A model generated the notes under the pieces. It did no database searches. It saw only the letters and a list, made by a program, of their open reading frames with translations, and was not told the DNA's origin. A stretch of DNA of 64,000 bases from assembly GCF_002157355.1 (NCBI RefSeq), contig NZ_LYMK01000027.1, positions 40,987 through 104,986 of the forward strand. Direction: 5' to 3'. Positions 50,405 to 58,552 of the stretch are shown one piece after another. A program made the translations under genes and the position numbers. The first letter of the stretch is position 1. Every line of letters begins with the position of its first letter. Origin of the DNA: Variovorax sp. JS1663. Its GTDB lineage: Bacteria > Pseudomonadota > Gammaproteobacteria > Burkholderiales > Burkholderiaceae_C.

Positions 50405-51430
50405 CTATTCGATCGACACGGTGTTGTTGACCGGGCGGACCGTGGCGATCAGTTCTGCACCGATGTCGAGGTTCACCGCCACCGGCGGCATCCATCGCAG
50501 CTCACGTCGGCGAGTTTCGGGGGGCAGATCCTTGCGAGGCCCGCTCAGAATCGTGTGCCAATGAGCTCGGCGAATGTGAGCAACGAGCCGACGACCGCTT
50601 CCTGGGTCGTGGTCATCACGGTTTCGCGGTTGGGAAGCTCGCAGGGCGGCGCCTATACGGTATCCCAGACTCCAGACCGTCGGCGCAGGCGGTGGAAAGA
50701 TGCGAAGGCCTCGTCGGCGGGTATGCACTGGCACCGGCCGCACCGGGTAGGCGTCGGCGCCATGGCAGGTGATCTCCGCGTTCTGCGCGCAGAGGTACAG
50801 CAGGACGGAGATCACGGGGGTGACTGCCGCCTTGAACGATTCCAACTCTGACGCAGCGGTACAGAAGGTCTGGGCGAGCGCTTGAGCGATCGATTCGCCG
50901 CTCAACTTGACGCAGAACGGGTACATGGCGCCATCCTCGAGAGATCTCGCGATGTCACGTTCAGTATCGAACAGCATGCCGAGAAAAACAGGCCTGTCGG
51001 AATCAAGGTGGGACGGCTCCATGAACACCCAGACCCCTCGCGCCGGCCCGGTCGGCGTCAGGATATTAGGAAGCTCAAGGTAGATGCACCATTCGGGCAT
51101 CCTCATGAGCACGTCGATGGGAACGTCGTCGTCCAGAGGGGTATCGAGCAACGCATTCAGCAACGTCTGATCGACTCTGTAGATCCCTTGCGTCAGCCGC
51201 CAAGAAGCCAGGGCAGTGATCTTGAATGCAAGGTCAGGTCGTCCGCCGCAAAGCGGTTCCGCAACCGCGAGCGGCGCGTAGCACCAATCCGGCCATTGAG
51301 CTCTCAGCCGGCCGGTTGAGCGCAGCATTTCGTGTGTGGTCCACACATTGGGAAGCTGACGCCCCATGATCTCGAGCATGGCCCGTGCCGAATGTGGCCG
51401 CGCTACGTTTGCCTGCATCCGCTCCTCCAA
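50405..51430 (-). CDS. AcrVA2-family-like protein
   Basis: 341 aa (start at 51430, or 51418). From memory its order of motifs follows the anti-CRISPR AcrVA2 of Moraxella: LTQGIYRVDQTLLNALLDTP, DVPIDVLMRMPEWCIYLELP, CVKLSGESIAQALAQ, VISVLLYLCAQNAEITCHG and a C-terminal AHIRRAHWHTILSG with LRWMPPVAVNLD. AcrVA2 blocks Cas12a production by acting on its nascent chain and mRNA. No Cas gene is seen in the window, so the role here may be different, for example regulating another translated target. Co-transcribed with a methyltransferase; downstream of the second copper operon. Confidence 0.65.
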   Translation of the reverse strand: MEERMQANVARPHSARAMLEIMGRQLPNVWTTHEMLRSTGRLRAQWPDWCYAPLAVAEPLCGGRPDLAFKITALASWRLTQGIYRVDQTLLNALLDTPLDDDVPIDVLMRMPEWCIYLELPNILTPTGPARGVWVFMEPSHLDSDRPVFLGMLFDTERDIARSLEDGAMYPFCVKLSGESIAQALAQTFCTAASELESFKAAVTPVISVLLYLCAQNAEITCHGADAYPVRPVPVHTRRRGLRIFPPPAPTVWSLGYRIGAALRASQPRNRDDHDPGSGRRLVAHIRRAHWHTILSGPRKDLPPETRRRELRWMPPVAVNLDIGAELIATVRPVNNTVSIE

Positions 51431-51556
51431 ACGTTCTGTTGTCGGGGATTGAGCGCGAGGTCAGCTGCTCTGGCCGGCGAGGGCACAGGTTGCGCTCCAG
51501 CGCGCAACGTGTGTCCCCGTGACGCCAGCTTGGCGGCGCTTCGGGCTACAAGGGAT

Positions 51557-51886
51557 CTACTTGGCCATCTTCCGGCACTCTTCGGCGCACTTTTGACATG
51601 CCTTCGCACAGGCTTGGCAGTGCTGCGCGTCGTGCCTTGCGCACTCGTCGGCGCAGACCTGGCAGATGTCGGCGCAAAGGCGGCAGATGGCAGGGGCGGT
51701 CTCGCTATCCCGCGCCATTGCAGCCGCCGCGAGCTGACAGATCGCGGCGCAATCGATGTCCAGCGCGATGCACTTCGCCATCATCTTCACCTCGTCCTCA
51801 CGCAGGCACGATGCGGCGCAGTGATTGCAGGCCGTCGCACAGGCGTTGCAGGCGTCGATGCACTGGGCGTACTTCTTATGTGGCAT
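51557..51886 (-). CDS. Cytosolic four-helix-bundle copper storage protein (Csp3-like)
   Basis: 109 aa from the ATG at 51886, with no signal peptide. Cys-rich helices: YAQCIDACNACATACNHC, ALDIDCAAICQL, RLCADICQVCADECARH and CQACAKACQKCAEECR. This is the Csp3/DUF326 layout in which cysteines line a helix bundle and store many Cu(I) ions in the cytoplasm. It is the last gene of the second copper operon and complements the Tat-exported relative at 13201-13722. Confidence 0.88.
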   Translation of the reverse strand: MPHKKYAQCIDACNACATACNHCAASCLREDEVKMMAKCIALDIDCAAICQLAAAAMARDSETAPAICRLCADICQVCADECARHDAQHCQACAKACQKCAEECRKMAK

Positions 51887-52000
51887 GTCTGTCTCCTTGA
51901 GTCGAGTAACCGGAGGTCCCGGCGGGAAGGACGGACGTGCCGTCCCGACGATGCAGCCCGGCATCAGCCGGGCATGGGCGAGCAGGCTGCGAGCCCCGGT

Positions 52001-52351
52001 CTAGCGCGCTGCTTCGATCTTGGTCACGGTGAACTTGCCGTCGATCTTGTCTGCCTGGAACCGGACCTTGTCGCCGGCCTGAACCTTGTCCAGCATGGCG
52101 TCGTCCTTCACCTGAAAGACCATCGTCATGCCCGGCATGTCGAGGTTCTTCAGCGGCCCATGCTTGAGCGTGAGTTTCTTGTTGTCCTTGTCTACTTTTC
52201 GGACCTCCCCATCGGCAAGCTCCGCGGAGGCAGGGGCATCGGTGGAACTCGCGGCCGGCGCCGCGCTGCCGCCGGCCGGTTGAGCATGCGCGAAGCCAGC
52301 AACAATGAGAGCGGCCATGGGGGCGATGAACGTCAGACGGATGTCGAGCAT
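52001..52351 (-). CDS. CusF-like periplasmic copper chaperone
   Basis: 116 aa with a signal peptide (ending GFAHAQ) and an Ala/Ser-rich linker. The CusF barrel reads GEVRKVDKDNKKLTLKHG, LKNLDMPGMTMVFQV and FTVTKIEAA. His and the two Met ligands (MTM) are present; the usual Trp is replaced by Asp-Met (DMPGMTM). Likely a Cu(I) carrier in the periplasm, second from the end of the operon. Confidence 0.88.
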   Translation of the reverse strand: MLDIRLTFIAPMAALIVAGFAHAQPAGGSAAPAASSTDAPASAELADGEVRKVDKDNKKLTLKHGPLKNLDMPGMTMVFQVKDDAMLDKVQAGDKVRFQADKIDGKFTVTKIEAAR

Positions 52352-52425
52352 CTTGAACTCCTTCGAAAGCAGAAAACTGCGCGACCGCTCAGCCTGGTGT
52401 CAGAGGCCGAGGCGGTCGGCTCGTG

Positions 52426-52929
52426 TTACTTGGCTGCGTGCTTGTCGGAAGACTTGGTCACGTTCACGGCGCCCTTCATCCCGGCGTCGTAGTGGCCGGG
52501 CTGCAAGCACGCGAAGTCGACCTTGCCTGCCTTCGTGAACTGCCAGACGACCTCGCCGGTCTTGCCTGGAGCCAGCGTCACCATGTTCGGGTCGGCGTGC
52601 TCCATCTCTGGGTTCTTCTTCATCACCTCGTAGTGCTCCTTCAGCTCCTTCTCCGTTCCGAGCACGAGTTCGTGCTTGATCTTTCCGGAGTTGGTCACCA
52701 CAAAGCGGACGGTCTCGTTCTGCTTCACGTCGATGTTGGCCGGCGTGAAGCGCATGCTGTCGGTCATGTCGACCTTCACCGTGCGCGTCGCCTTGGCCGC
52801 CACGCCTGGCTTGCCAATGGCGTCGGCGGCATCGTGGCCGTGACCGCCGGCGTGATTGCCCGCGGCGTAGGCGCCGGCGGCCGCCAATGCGGTGAATGCG
52901 GCCAAGGCCGTGTAGCGGAGGGTTTTCAT
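52426..52929 (-). CDS. Periplasmic cupredoxin, paralogue of 3907-4425
   Basis: 167 aa. Signal peptide ending GAYAAG, then a His-rich NHAGGHGHD. Cupredoxin core: MRFTPANIDVKQNE, IKHELVLG with the first His, EMEHADPNM and FACLQPGHYDAGM with Cys, His and Met. Similar over its whole length to the protein at 3907. It likely binds or shuttles periplasmic copper for the oxidase encoded directly upstream in the operon (41 bases). Confidence 0.87.
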   Translation of the reverse strand: MKTLRYTALAAFTALAAAGAYAAGNHAGGHGHDAADAIGKPGVAAKATRTVKVDMTDSMRFTPANIDVKQNETVRFVVTNSGKIKHELVLGTEKELKEHYEVMKKNPEMEHADPNMVTLAPGKTGEVVWQFTKAGKVDFACLQPGHYDAGMKGAVNVTKSSDKHAAK

Positions 52930-52969
52930 GAGAGTCCTTTCGTTCAGGGTGGTTTGGGAGCGGGAGAAA

Positions 52970-54391
52970 TCAATGGCCGGAGTGGCCGCTGGGTTTGCGT
53001 ACCTGCACTTCGATGTTCTTGGCCGGCATGTTCTTGGCCGGCATGGCGGAGGCGCCCGCGCCGCGCGTCCGAGGTGGCTCTGCCACGGGCCCGTTCAGCT
53101 CGTAGGCCACCGTGCCTTGCGGATGCTTGAACCAGCCGGGGTTCGAGTAGTCGCCGGGCTTCTGCCCCTTGCGCACCTTGACCACGCTGAACATGCCGCC
53201 CATCTCGACCGAGCCGAACGGGCCTTCGCCCGTCATCATTCTGGCGGTGTTGTCGGGCAGGGGCATGTCCATCTCGGCCATATCTGCCATCCCGCGCTCG
53301 CTCATCACCATGTAATCGGGCACGAGATTCGTGATCTTCTTGGCCACGTCCTTGTGGTCGACACCAATCATGGTCGGAACGTCGTGGCCCATGGCGTTCA
53401 TCGTGTGGTGGCTTTTGTGGCAGTGGAAGGCCCAATCGCCTTCTTCATCCGCCAGGAACTCGATCTGGCGCATCTGCCCGACCGCCACGTCGGTCGTCAC
53501 CTCGTACCAGCGCGTGCTCTTCGGGGTCGGGCCGCCATCGGTGCCGGTGACGAGGAACTCGTGGCCATGCAGGTGCATGGGGTGGTTCGTCATCGTCAGG
53601 TTGCCGATGCGAATTCGAACCTTGTCGTTCAGTCGGACGTTGAGCGAGTCGATGCCCGGAAAGATGCGGCTGTTCCACGACCACAGGTTGAAGTCCAGCA
53701 TGGTCATGATCTTGGGTGTTCCACTGCCCGGCTCGATGTCGTAGGCATTGAGCAAGAAGACGAAGTCACGGTCGACCTCGTCGATCAGCGGGTGCTTGCC
53801 CTTCGGGTGGGTGACCCAGAATCCCATCATCCCCATCGCCATCTGCGTCATCTCGTCCGCATGCGGGTGGTACATGAAGGTGCCCGGGCGCCGTGCCACG
53901 AACTCGTAGACAAAGGTCTTGCCGGGCTCGATCGCCGGCTGCGTCAGTCCTTTCACGCCGTCCATCCCGTTGGGAATGCGCTGGCCGTGCCAGTGGATGC
54001 TGGTGTGCTCGGGCAGCTTGTTGGTGACGAAGATGCGCACGCGGTCGCCCTCGACCACCTCGATGGTCGGCCCGGGCGACTGGCCGTTGTAGCCCCAGAG
54101 GTTGGCCTTGAAGCCCGGCGCCATCTCACGCACCACGGGCTCCGCGACCAGGTGGAACTCCTTGACGCCGTTGTTCATGCGCCAGGGAAGCGTCCAGCCG
54201 TTGAGCGTGACAATGGGGTTGTAGTGGCGCCCCGTCGACGGTGCCAGGGGAGGCATGGTGTCGGGCTTGGTCTGAAGCATCGGCTCGGGCAGGGCGGCCA
54301 TGGCCACCTTGCTCACGGATGCGGCCGCGATGGCGCCGGTGATGGCGCCCGCTCCGCCTAGAAAATTACGTCTGTTTGTCATTGTGATCAA
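52970..54391 (-). CDS. Tat-exported multicopper oxidase
   Basis: 473 aa (start 54391 or ATG 54382, TNRRNFLGG). Twin-arginine signal RRNFLGGAGAIT. Copper motifs: SIHWHGQRIP and FMYHPHADEM in the N-terminal half, HPMHLHGHEF and WAFHCHKSHHTMNAMGH in the C-terminal half. A His/Met-rich stretch and MADMAEMDMPLP follow, then a tail ending SGHSGH. It is shorter than CopA and resembles laccase-like copper oxidases; probably oxidises Cu(I). Sits 12 bases after the outer-membrane factor gene. Confidence 0.9.
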   Translation of the reverse strand: MITMTNRRNFLGGAGAITGAIAAASVSKVAMAALPEPMLQTKPDTMPPLAPSTGRHYNPIVTLNGWTLPWRMNNGVKEFHLVAEPVVREMAPGFKANLWGYNGQSPGPTIEVVEGDRVRIFVTNKLPEHTSIHWHGQRIPNGMDGVKGLTQPAIEPGKTFVYEFVARRPGTFMYHPHADEMTQMAMGMMGFWVTHPKGKHPLIDEVDRDFVFLLNAYDIEPGSGTPKIMTMLDFNLWSWNSRIFPGIDSLNVRLNDKVRIRIGNLTMTNHPMHLHGHEFLVTGTDGGPTPKSTRWYEVTTDVAVGQMRQIEFLADEEGDWAFHCHKSHHTMNAMGHDVPTMIGVDHKDVAKKITNLVPDYMVMSERGMADMAEMDMPLPDNTARMMTGEGPFGSVEMGGMFSVVKVRKGQKPGDYSNPGWFKHPQGTVAYELNGPVAEPPRTRGAGASAMPAKNMPAKNIEVQVRKPSGHSGH

Positions 54392-54403
54392 GGGTTGAGG
54401 CGC

Positions 54404-55828
54404 TCAATGCGCGGCGCCGCCGGACGAGGCTTCCGAGCCCGAACTGGCGATGGGGGCTGCCATGATGGTGGGCTTGCCGATCACCGAGGCCTCGAGCGCG
54501 GCGTCGGCGAGCCAGAACTGCTGCTGGGCGTTGATGGCGTTGCTCACGCTTGCGATCTGGTCGCGCGCTTCCGCCAGCAGTTCGAACACACCGATCAGCA
54601 TCCCGTTGTAGCGAAGCACGTTTTCGTCAGCCATCGTCTGGCGCAGGGGGACGATTTCGTCCCGGTAGTGCTTGGCGATGTCGTAGGAGGTGCGATAGGC
54701 GGAATAGCCTTCGCGCAGCTGGGAGGTGGCGCCACGGACCGTCGCGTCATAGCGATTCGCGGCGGCCAATGACTGTGCATTCAACAGGTCGCGCCGGGCA
54801 GAGCCCCAGTCGAACAGCGGCAACACGATGTCGAGCTCGAAGCCGCGGCGGGTGCTCTTCGTGCCTTCCGCATTGTCGAAGATGGTGTCTCGCCTTCCGC
54901 CCAGTTCCACGTCGATAAATGTAGACAGGAGGTTGATCCCTTGCGACTTTCCGGCAACATCCAGTTGGGCCCTGGCGAGCTGCACGTCCAGGCGCTGCTC
55001 GCTGGCAGTCGCGGCTACTTCGCGAGGCTCGCGAGGCGCCTTTGGCAGATCTGGCAGCCGCTCGGGCAGTTTGAGCTTGGTGGCCTGGGCATCCGTAAGA
55101 CCCAGCGCGCGAACCAACTCCTCACGCGTGGCCGTGACCGCATGGCGCGCAGAAGCTAGCTGAGTCACCGCGTCCGCGTAGAACACCTGCTGGCGCGCGC
55201 GCTGGAGCTTGCTGAAGTTGCCGATGAGCTGCATACGGCGCGCCAGTTCCGCGCTGGCCTCCGCCGAATCCTTGACCTGCTCCGCGTACTGAAGTGACTG
55301 CTGCGCGGCGACGGCGCGCACCCAGGCCTGCCTCACCTGCGTGACCTGGTCCACCACCGTCCCTGTGAGCTGCACCTTCGCCTGTGCCGCCTGGCTTTTC
55401 GAGATGGCCAGCCGCTGAGGCAACAGGATCAGGTCCACAAGGCCGAACGACAACAGCCTTCCGATCTCGAGCTCGTCACCAAGGCGCATGCGCTCGAAGG
55501 TGAACACCGGATTGGGAAGTCGGCTGAACTGATTGGCCGCGGAAATATTCGCCCAACTATCTGCGAGCAAGGCTTGGAGCGCCGGGCTGTTTGCAAGCGC
55601 AACCTGTACCGCGTCGGCCTGAGACAACGGCTTGGCCAGCAACTCCTCGGTCAGCCCCGAGCGACGATCGCGCTGCTCGTTGGTGCGGCTGATTTCCAGC
55701 TTTCCCTGCGTGAACTGCTGTGCGTTGGTGTTCGTTTCCTGCAGCGCGTCGTCAACGCTGACGGTCGCGCAGCCGGCGAGAAAGGCGGCCACGGCAGAGA
55801 TCGCCGTGAGGCGCAATGCACCCCTCAT
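54404..55828 (-). CDS. TolC-family outer-membrane lipoprotein (CusC-like)
   Basis: 474 aa with lipobox FLAGC at the signal peptide end, so lipid-anchored. TolC-like helical repeats: ADAVQVALANSPALQALLAD, RQAWVRAVAAQQSLQYAEQV, and ENVLRYNGMLIGVFELLAEA near the C-terminus. No RND or adaptor gene accompanies it here; it may pair with the CusBA pump encoded at 41470-46303 or act as a stand-alone metal-cluster OMF. Overlaps the upstream small gene (ATGA). Confidence 0.88.
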   Translation of the reverse strand: MRGALRLTAISAVAAFLAGCATVSVDDALQETNTNAQQFTQGKLEISRTNEQRDRRSGLTEELLAKPLSQADAVQVALANSPALQALLADSWANISAANQFSRLPNPVFTFERMRLGDELEIGRLLSFGLVDLILLPQRLAISKSQAAQAKVQLTGTVVDQVTQVRQAWVRAVAAQQSLQYAEQVKDSAEASAELARRMQLIGNFSKLQRARQQVFYADAVTQLASARHAVTATREELVRALGLTDAQATKLKLPERLPDLPKAPREPREVAATASEQRLDVQLARAQLDVAGKSQGINLLSTFIDVELGGRRDTIFDNAEGTKSTRRGFELDIVLPLFDWGSARRDLLNAQSLAAANRYDATVRGATSQLREGYSAYRTSYDIAKHYRDEIVPLRQTMADENVLRYNGMLIGVFELLAEARDQIASVSNAINAQQQFWLADAALEASVIGKPTIMAAPIASSGSEASSGGAAH

Positions 55829-56157
55829 GGCTTCTCCTTCTTCATGGGCGTCGAGTGGCCGGCATGCGGATCGGCACCGGGCTTGGGCGTTGCGGTTTCT
55901 CCCGCACCTTGTTCGGACGCTTCCTTGGCATAGGCGCGCCAGCCTCCGCGTTGGTAAACCGTCTCGTTGGCTTCCTTCCAGGGAATGGCCTTTTCGTCCG
56001 CGTAAGAGCGATAGCCCTCGAATGCGGAGCGATAGGGCAATGTCGGTAGATTGGTCGGTGGCGGCTCAGATGGCGCGGGCGCCGTTTGGGCGACAGCTGT
56101 CAGGGCCACGATGGCGGGCAATGCGGCCAGCCAACGGGCTGGCGAAGAAAAAGACAT
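55825..56157 (-). CDS. Small exported protein of copper operons, unknown
   Basis: 110 aa with a signal peptide (ending TAVAQT), then a conserved-looking segment LPYRSAFEGYRSYADEKAIP, WKEANETVYQRGGWRAYAKE and a tail with DPHAGHSTPMKK. I recall similar proteins next to copper oxidases and OMF genes; no function is known to me. Its TGA overlaps the OMF ATG. Confidence 0.75.
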   Translation of the reverse strand: MSFSSPARWLAALPAIVALTAVAQTAPAPSEPPPTNLPTLPYRSAFEGYRSYADEKAIPWKEANETVYQRGGWRAYAKEASEQGAGETATPKPGADPHAGHSTPMKKEKP

Positions 56158-56261
56158 GGAATCCTCGGAAGTTCATGGACGGAATGCATCGCGCCAAAAG
56201 GGGACGCGACGACAGGCGTTGCATGAGGGCCTGCGAATGGTTCGCAGGCATGCAGACGCGA

Positions 56262-56645
56262 CTAGGCCCGAGGGGGTTTGTCGAGGACGCCGGGCGAGGT
56301 GCTCGCTACGGCGATGAATGGCTCTGCCAGATCCGCATCCGGCAGAGGCTGCGGAGAAGTGCTGAACTGGGTGGTGGTCAAAGCGACGGCGTGGCATGCA
56401 CTGCAGGTGCCACACTTGTGATCATCGGCCGACTTTGAAGAAAGGCCTTCGTGGTCGCCGGAATGATCCTGATCGGGCGCCGCATGGTGATGTTTGCCAT
56501 GATCGTGCGGTCCAACTTCCACCATTTCCAGGGCGGCACTGCCGTCAGCATGCGCTGGCGCGCACACCATGGACGCCGCCGCGTACCCTTGAAAGAGCAC
56601 GGCGAACATGGCAGCCCAAACCAGGAAGGCGCGAAAGCGACGCAT
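56262..56645 (-). CDS. Exported His/Cys-rich protein of copper operons
   Basis: 127 aa. N-terminal hydrophobic signal (FLVWAAMFAVLFQGYAAAS) with a Cys just after, then a His-rich stretch GPHDHGKHHHAAPDQDH and HKCGTCSACH, a likely metal site. DUF2946-like layout (signal, His loop, CxxC), similar in order to 38191-38625. First gene of the second copper operon, 30 bases downstream of a strong palindrome. Confidence 0.7.
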   Translation of the reverse strand: MRRFRAFLVWAAMFAVLFQGYAAASMVCAPAHADGSAALEMVEVGPHDHGKHHHAAPDQDHSGDHEGLSSKSADDHKCGTCSACHAVALTTTQFSTSPQPLPDADLAEPFIAVASTSPGVLDKPPRA

Positions 56646-56674
56646 CGGCGAATTTTACCCGGCTGCCTTGGAGG

Positions 56675-56698
56675 GCAGGTTACATATTTGTAATCTGC
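56675..56698 (-). promoter_or_regulatory. 24-bp near-perfect palindrome, probable operator
   Basis: Left arm GCAGGTTACA (56675-56684), spacer TATT, right arm TGTAATCTGC (56689-56698): the arms match at 9 of 10 positions. It ends 30 bases before the start of the first copper gene. TTACA-N4-TGTAA arms resemble boxes of CopR/CzcR-type metal two-component regulators. No such regulator gene lies in the window. Confidence 0.6.
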
Positions 56699-56841
56699 CG
56701 TCAAGAACTGAGCGCTCGCCGGGATGATTGAGGAAAACGCACGAATAGGGCGGTTCAGCAGCATGCGCCTGGCCCGCCGACCGCCGCTCGCTGCGGTGCT
56801 CATGATTGAATGGGGTCTTCACGGGCAACAACAAATAGACG

Positions 56842-58104
56842 ATGTCAATCGGCCTTGATGTTTTAATTGGTCATTGGAAGACCGACTCCCTCAGCACCTA
56901 CAACTCCTGGTTTCTGTGGGATGAACGGCTCAAGAACTTTCGATCCATCCGTCGTGGGCTTGCCCAGGTGGTGAAGGATATTGAGGCTGGTACTTTCGGC
57001 AATAGTTTCCGAGGCTCTTCGCTCGAGACGGTCGTCGGTTCCGTGGCTGAGCAGCGCCAGATATTCAAGGGAGCAGACCACGCCTTCCTCTGGAAGCCCA
57101 AGCTGCGTATCCCCGACATCTACGAGAACGCGTCCAATCAACGCGCCTTTGCCCGCCTGCTGCATGCATGCGATTGCTGCGACAGCGCCGAAGAGATCGT
57201 CCAGGCGATCCGCCGGATCGATGCGCTACAAATCAAGGGTTTGGGCCCGGCAGTTGCGAACCTGCTCTACTTCGTGCACCCGACCCTGGTCATGCCATTC
57301 AATACTGCCATCGTCAGGGGATACAACGCGGTCACCGGCAGCAACGTCAAGCTGGGGCGCTGGGACCATTATCTTTCGATGCGCGAAGGCTGCATTCGCT
57401 TGAATACGCAGCATCGACACGCATTGTCGAACGACATGGGCGCGTTGGCTGGTCTGCTTTTTGACATAGGCAGCGGCCGGTACGCGGCGCCTCCGCGCGC
57501 CGACGACGCAAGCGCCATTGAAGCCTGGAAAACCGACCTGCAGAAGGTCCGCGAGGAGTCGGCCGCCGCATACAAGCAATGGATGGCTGAACGAGACAGC
57601 GATGCCACACATACCGAAATTCAAGGCTGGCTTCGCGATCTGGGCAAGTCGCTCGGGTTCGGAGTCTGGATTGCCTCCAACGACCAAGCCCGACCCTACG
57701 CAGGCGGGCGACTTGCCGACGGATGCCTTGCGCATTTGCCGGATGGAACGAATGGTGGGCTCGACTCGGTGCCGCTGATCGACGTGATGTGGGTAGAAGC
57801 CGATGGATCGAGAGTCGCTGCTGCTTTCGAGGTTGAGCACTCCACATCCATCTACTCCGGCATTGTCCGAATGCTCGACCTTGCGCTGGGCAGCAAGCTC
57901 GGGGCCACCAGCGCCATGTTTCTTGTTGCACCCGACAACCGGCGCGACGATGTGCAAGCTCAATTGCGGCGGCCGGCCTTTTCTCGGGTCGCGGAACTGG
58001 GAATCCGCTATCTGCCTTATAGCGAACTCAAGAGTCACCGCGAAGCGATCGCTCGGTTCGGAACTGGGTTGAAACCGTTGCTTGAGATATCTCGCTCCCT
58101 TTGA
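56842..58104 (+). CDS. Putative nuclease: helix-hairpin-helix-like region plus PD-(D/E)xK-like domain
   Basis: 420 aa. Middle region IDALQIKGLGPAVANLLYFV and PFNTAIVRGYNAV (residues 127-164) has the K-G-x-G-P-x-x-A pattern of a DNA-binding helix-hairpin-helix as in HhH-GPD glycosylases. After a helical linker (residues 225-270) the C-terminal domain contains D314 in PLIDVMWVE and FEVEHSTSIYSGIVRMLDL (E330, E332), a layout like restriction-endonuclease-type PD-(D/E)xK cores with the lysine replaced. No signal peptide or membrane helix. It stands alone, opposite in strand to all its neighbours, near mobile DNA. A defence or repair nuclease is inferred. Confidence 0.55.
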   Translation: MSIGLDVLIGHWKTDSLSTYNSWFLWDERLKNFRSIRRGLAQVVKDIEAGTFGNSFRGSSLETVVGSVAEQRQIFKGADHAFLWKPKLRIPDIYENASNQRAFARLLHACDCCDSAEEIVQAIRRIDALQIKGLGPAVANLLYFVHPTLVMPFNTAIVRGYNAVTGSNVKLGRWDHYLSMREGCIRLNTQHRHALSNDMGALAGLLFDIGSGRYAAPPRADDASAIEAWKTDLQKVREESAAAYKQWMAERDSDATHTEIQGWLRDLGKSLGFGVWIASNDQARPYAGGRLADGCLAHLPDGTNGGLDSVPLIDVMWVEADGSRVAAAFEVEHSTSIYSGIVRMLDLALGSKLGATSAMFLVAPDNRRDDVQAQLRRPAFSRVAELGIRYLPYSELKSHREAIARFGTGLKPLLEISRSL

Positions 58105-58360
58105 TGCCCGCATGCCCGCAGATCTGGCATTGCTGATTTGGGGGGCGCCACTTGGGTAGCCGTCCGCGGGAAAATCAGGGTTGTCGCCGACTACATCGCC
58201 GGCTTTCGCTGGGGCACGATGATGCGCAATGTCTGCGAACGACAGTAGGGTCGAAAATCGCACTCCCATCCGTCGGCCGCTTCGCATCCGCGTGTTCACC
58301 GACGCAGCGCGCCGAGGCAGAATCCTCGCATGATCAATCTGCGGCCTGTTGGAGACGTGC

Positions 58361-58552
58361 ATGAACCTAGGGGGACGTTGGATACCGTTGGATCTGGCCA
58401 ACACCTTCTTAATCACCTGGGTGATTTCGATCGCCGTCTTTGGGGCGGTCGTCTATTGGCTCACCACCCGCAAGCCGCCACCGCCGGATCGCAAGCGCGT
58501 CAAGGTTCGTCGCGGCCGAGGGAAGAGGCGCGCTTGGCGCTTCAGGCGCTAA
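58361..58552 (+). CDS. 63-aa single-helix membrane protein
   Basis: ATG at 58361 with GGAG six bases before. Hydrophobic helix FLITWVISIAVFGAVVYWLT (about residues 15-34) followed by a strongly basic tail (KRVKVRRGRGKRRAWRFRR). The TAA stop lies in the CTAA target site of the IS5 element, so the insertion did not alter the protein. Family unknown. 58105-58360 is non-coding. Confidence 0.5.
   Translation: MNLGGRWIPLDLANTFLITWVISIAVFGAVVYWLTTRKPPPPDRKRVKVRRGRGKRRAWRFRR

Noticed and set aside
52928..54361. 477-codon plus-strand ORF opposite the multicopper oxidase
   Set aside because: His/Val/Arg-rich shadow without domain signature.
57226..58416. 396-codon minus-strand ORF opposite the nuclease candidate
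   Set aside because: The plus-strand frame has the better start, coherent motifs and ends cleanly; the minus frame has no motif.
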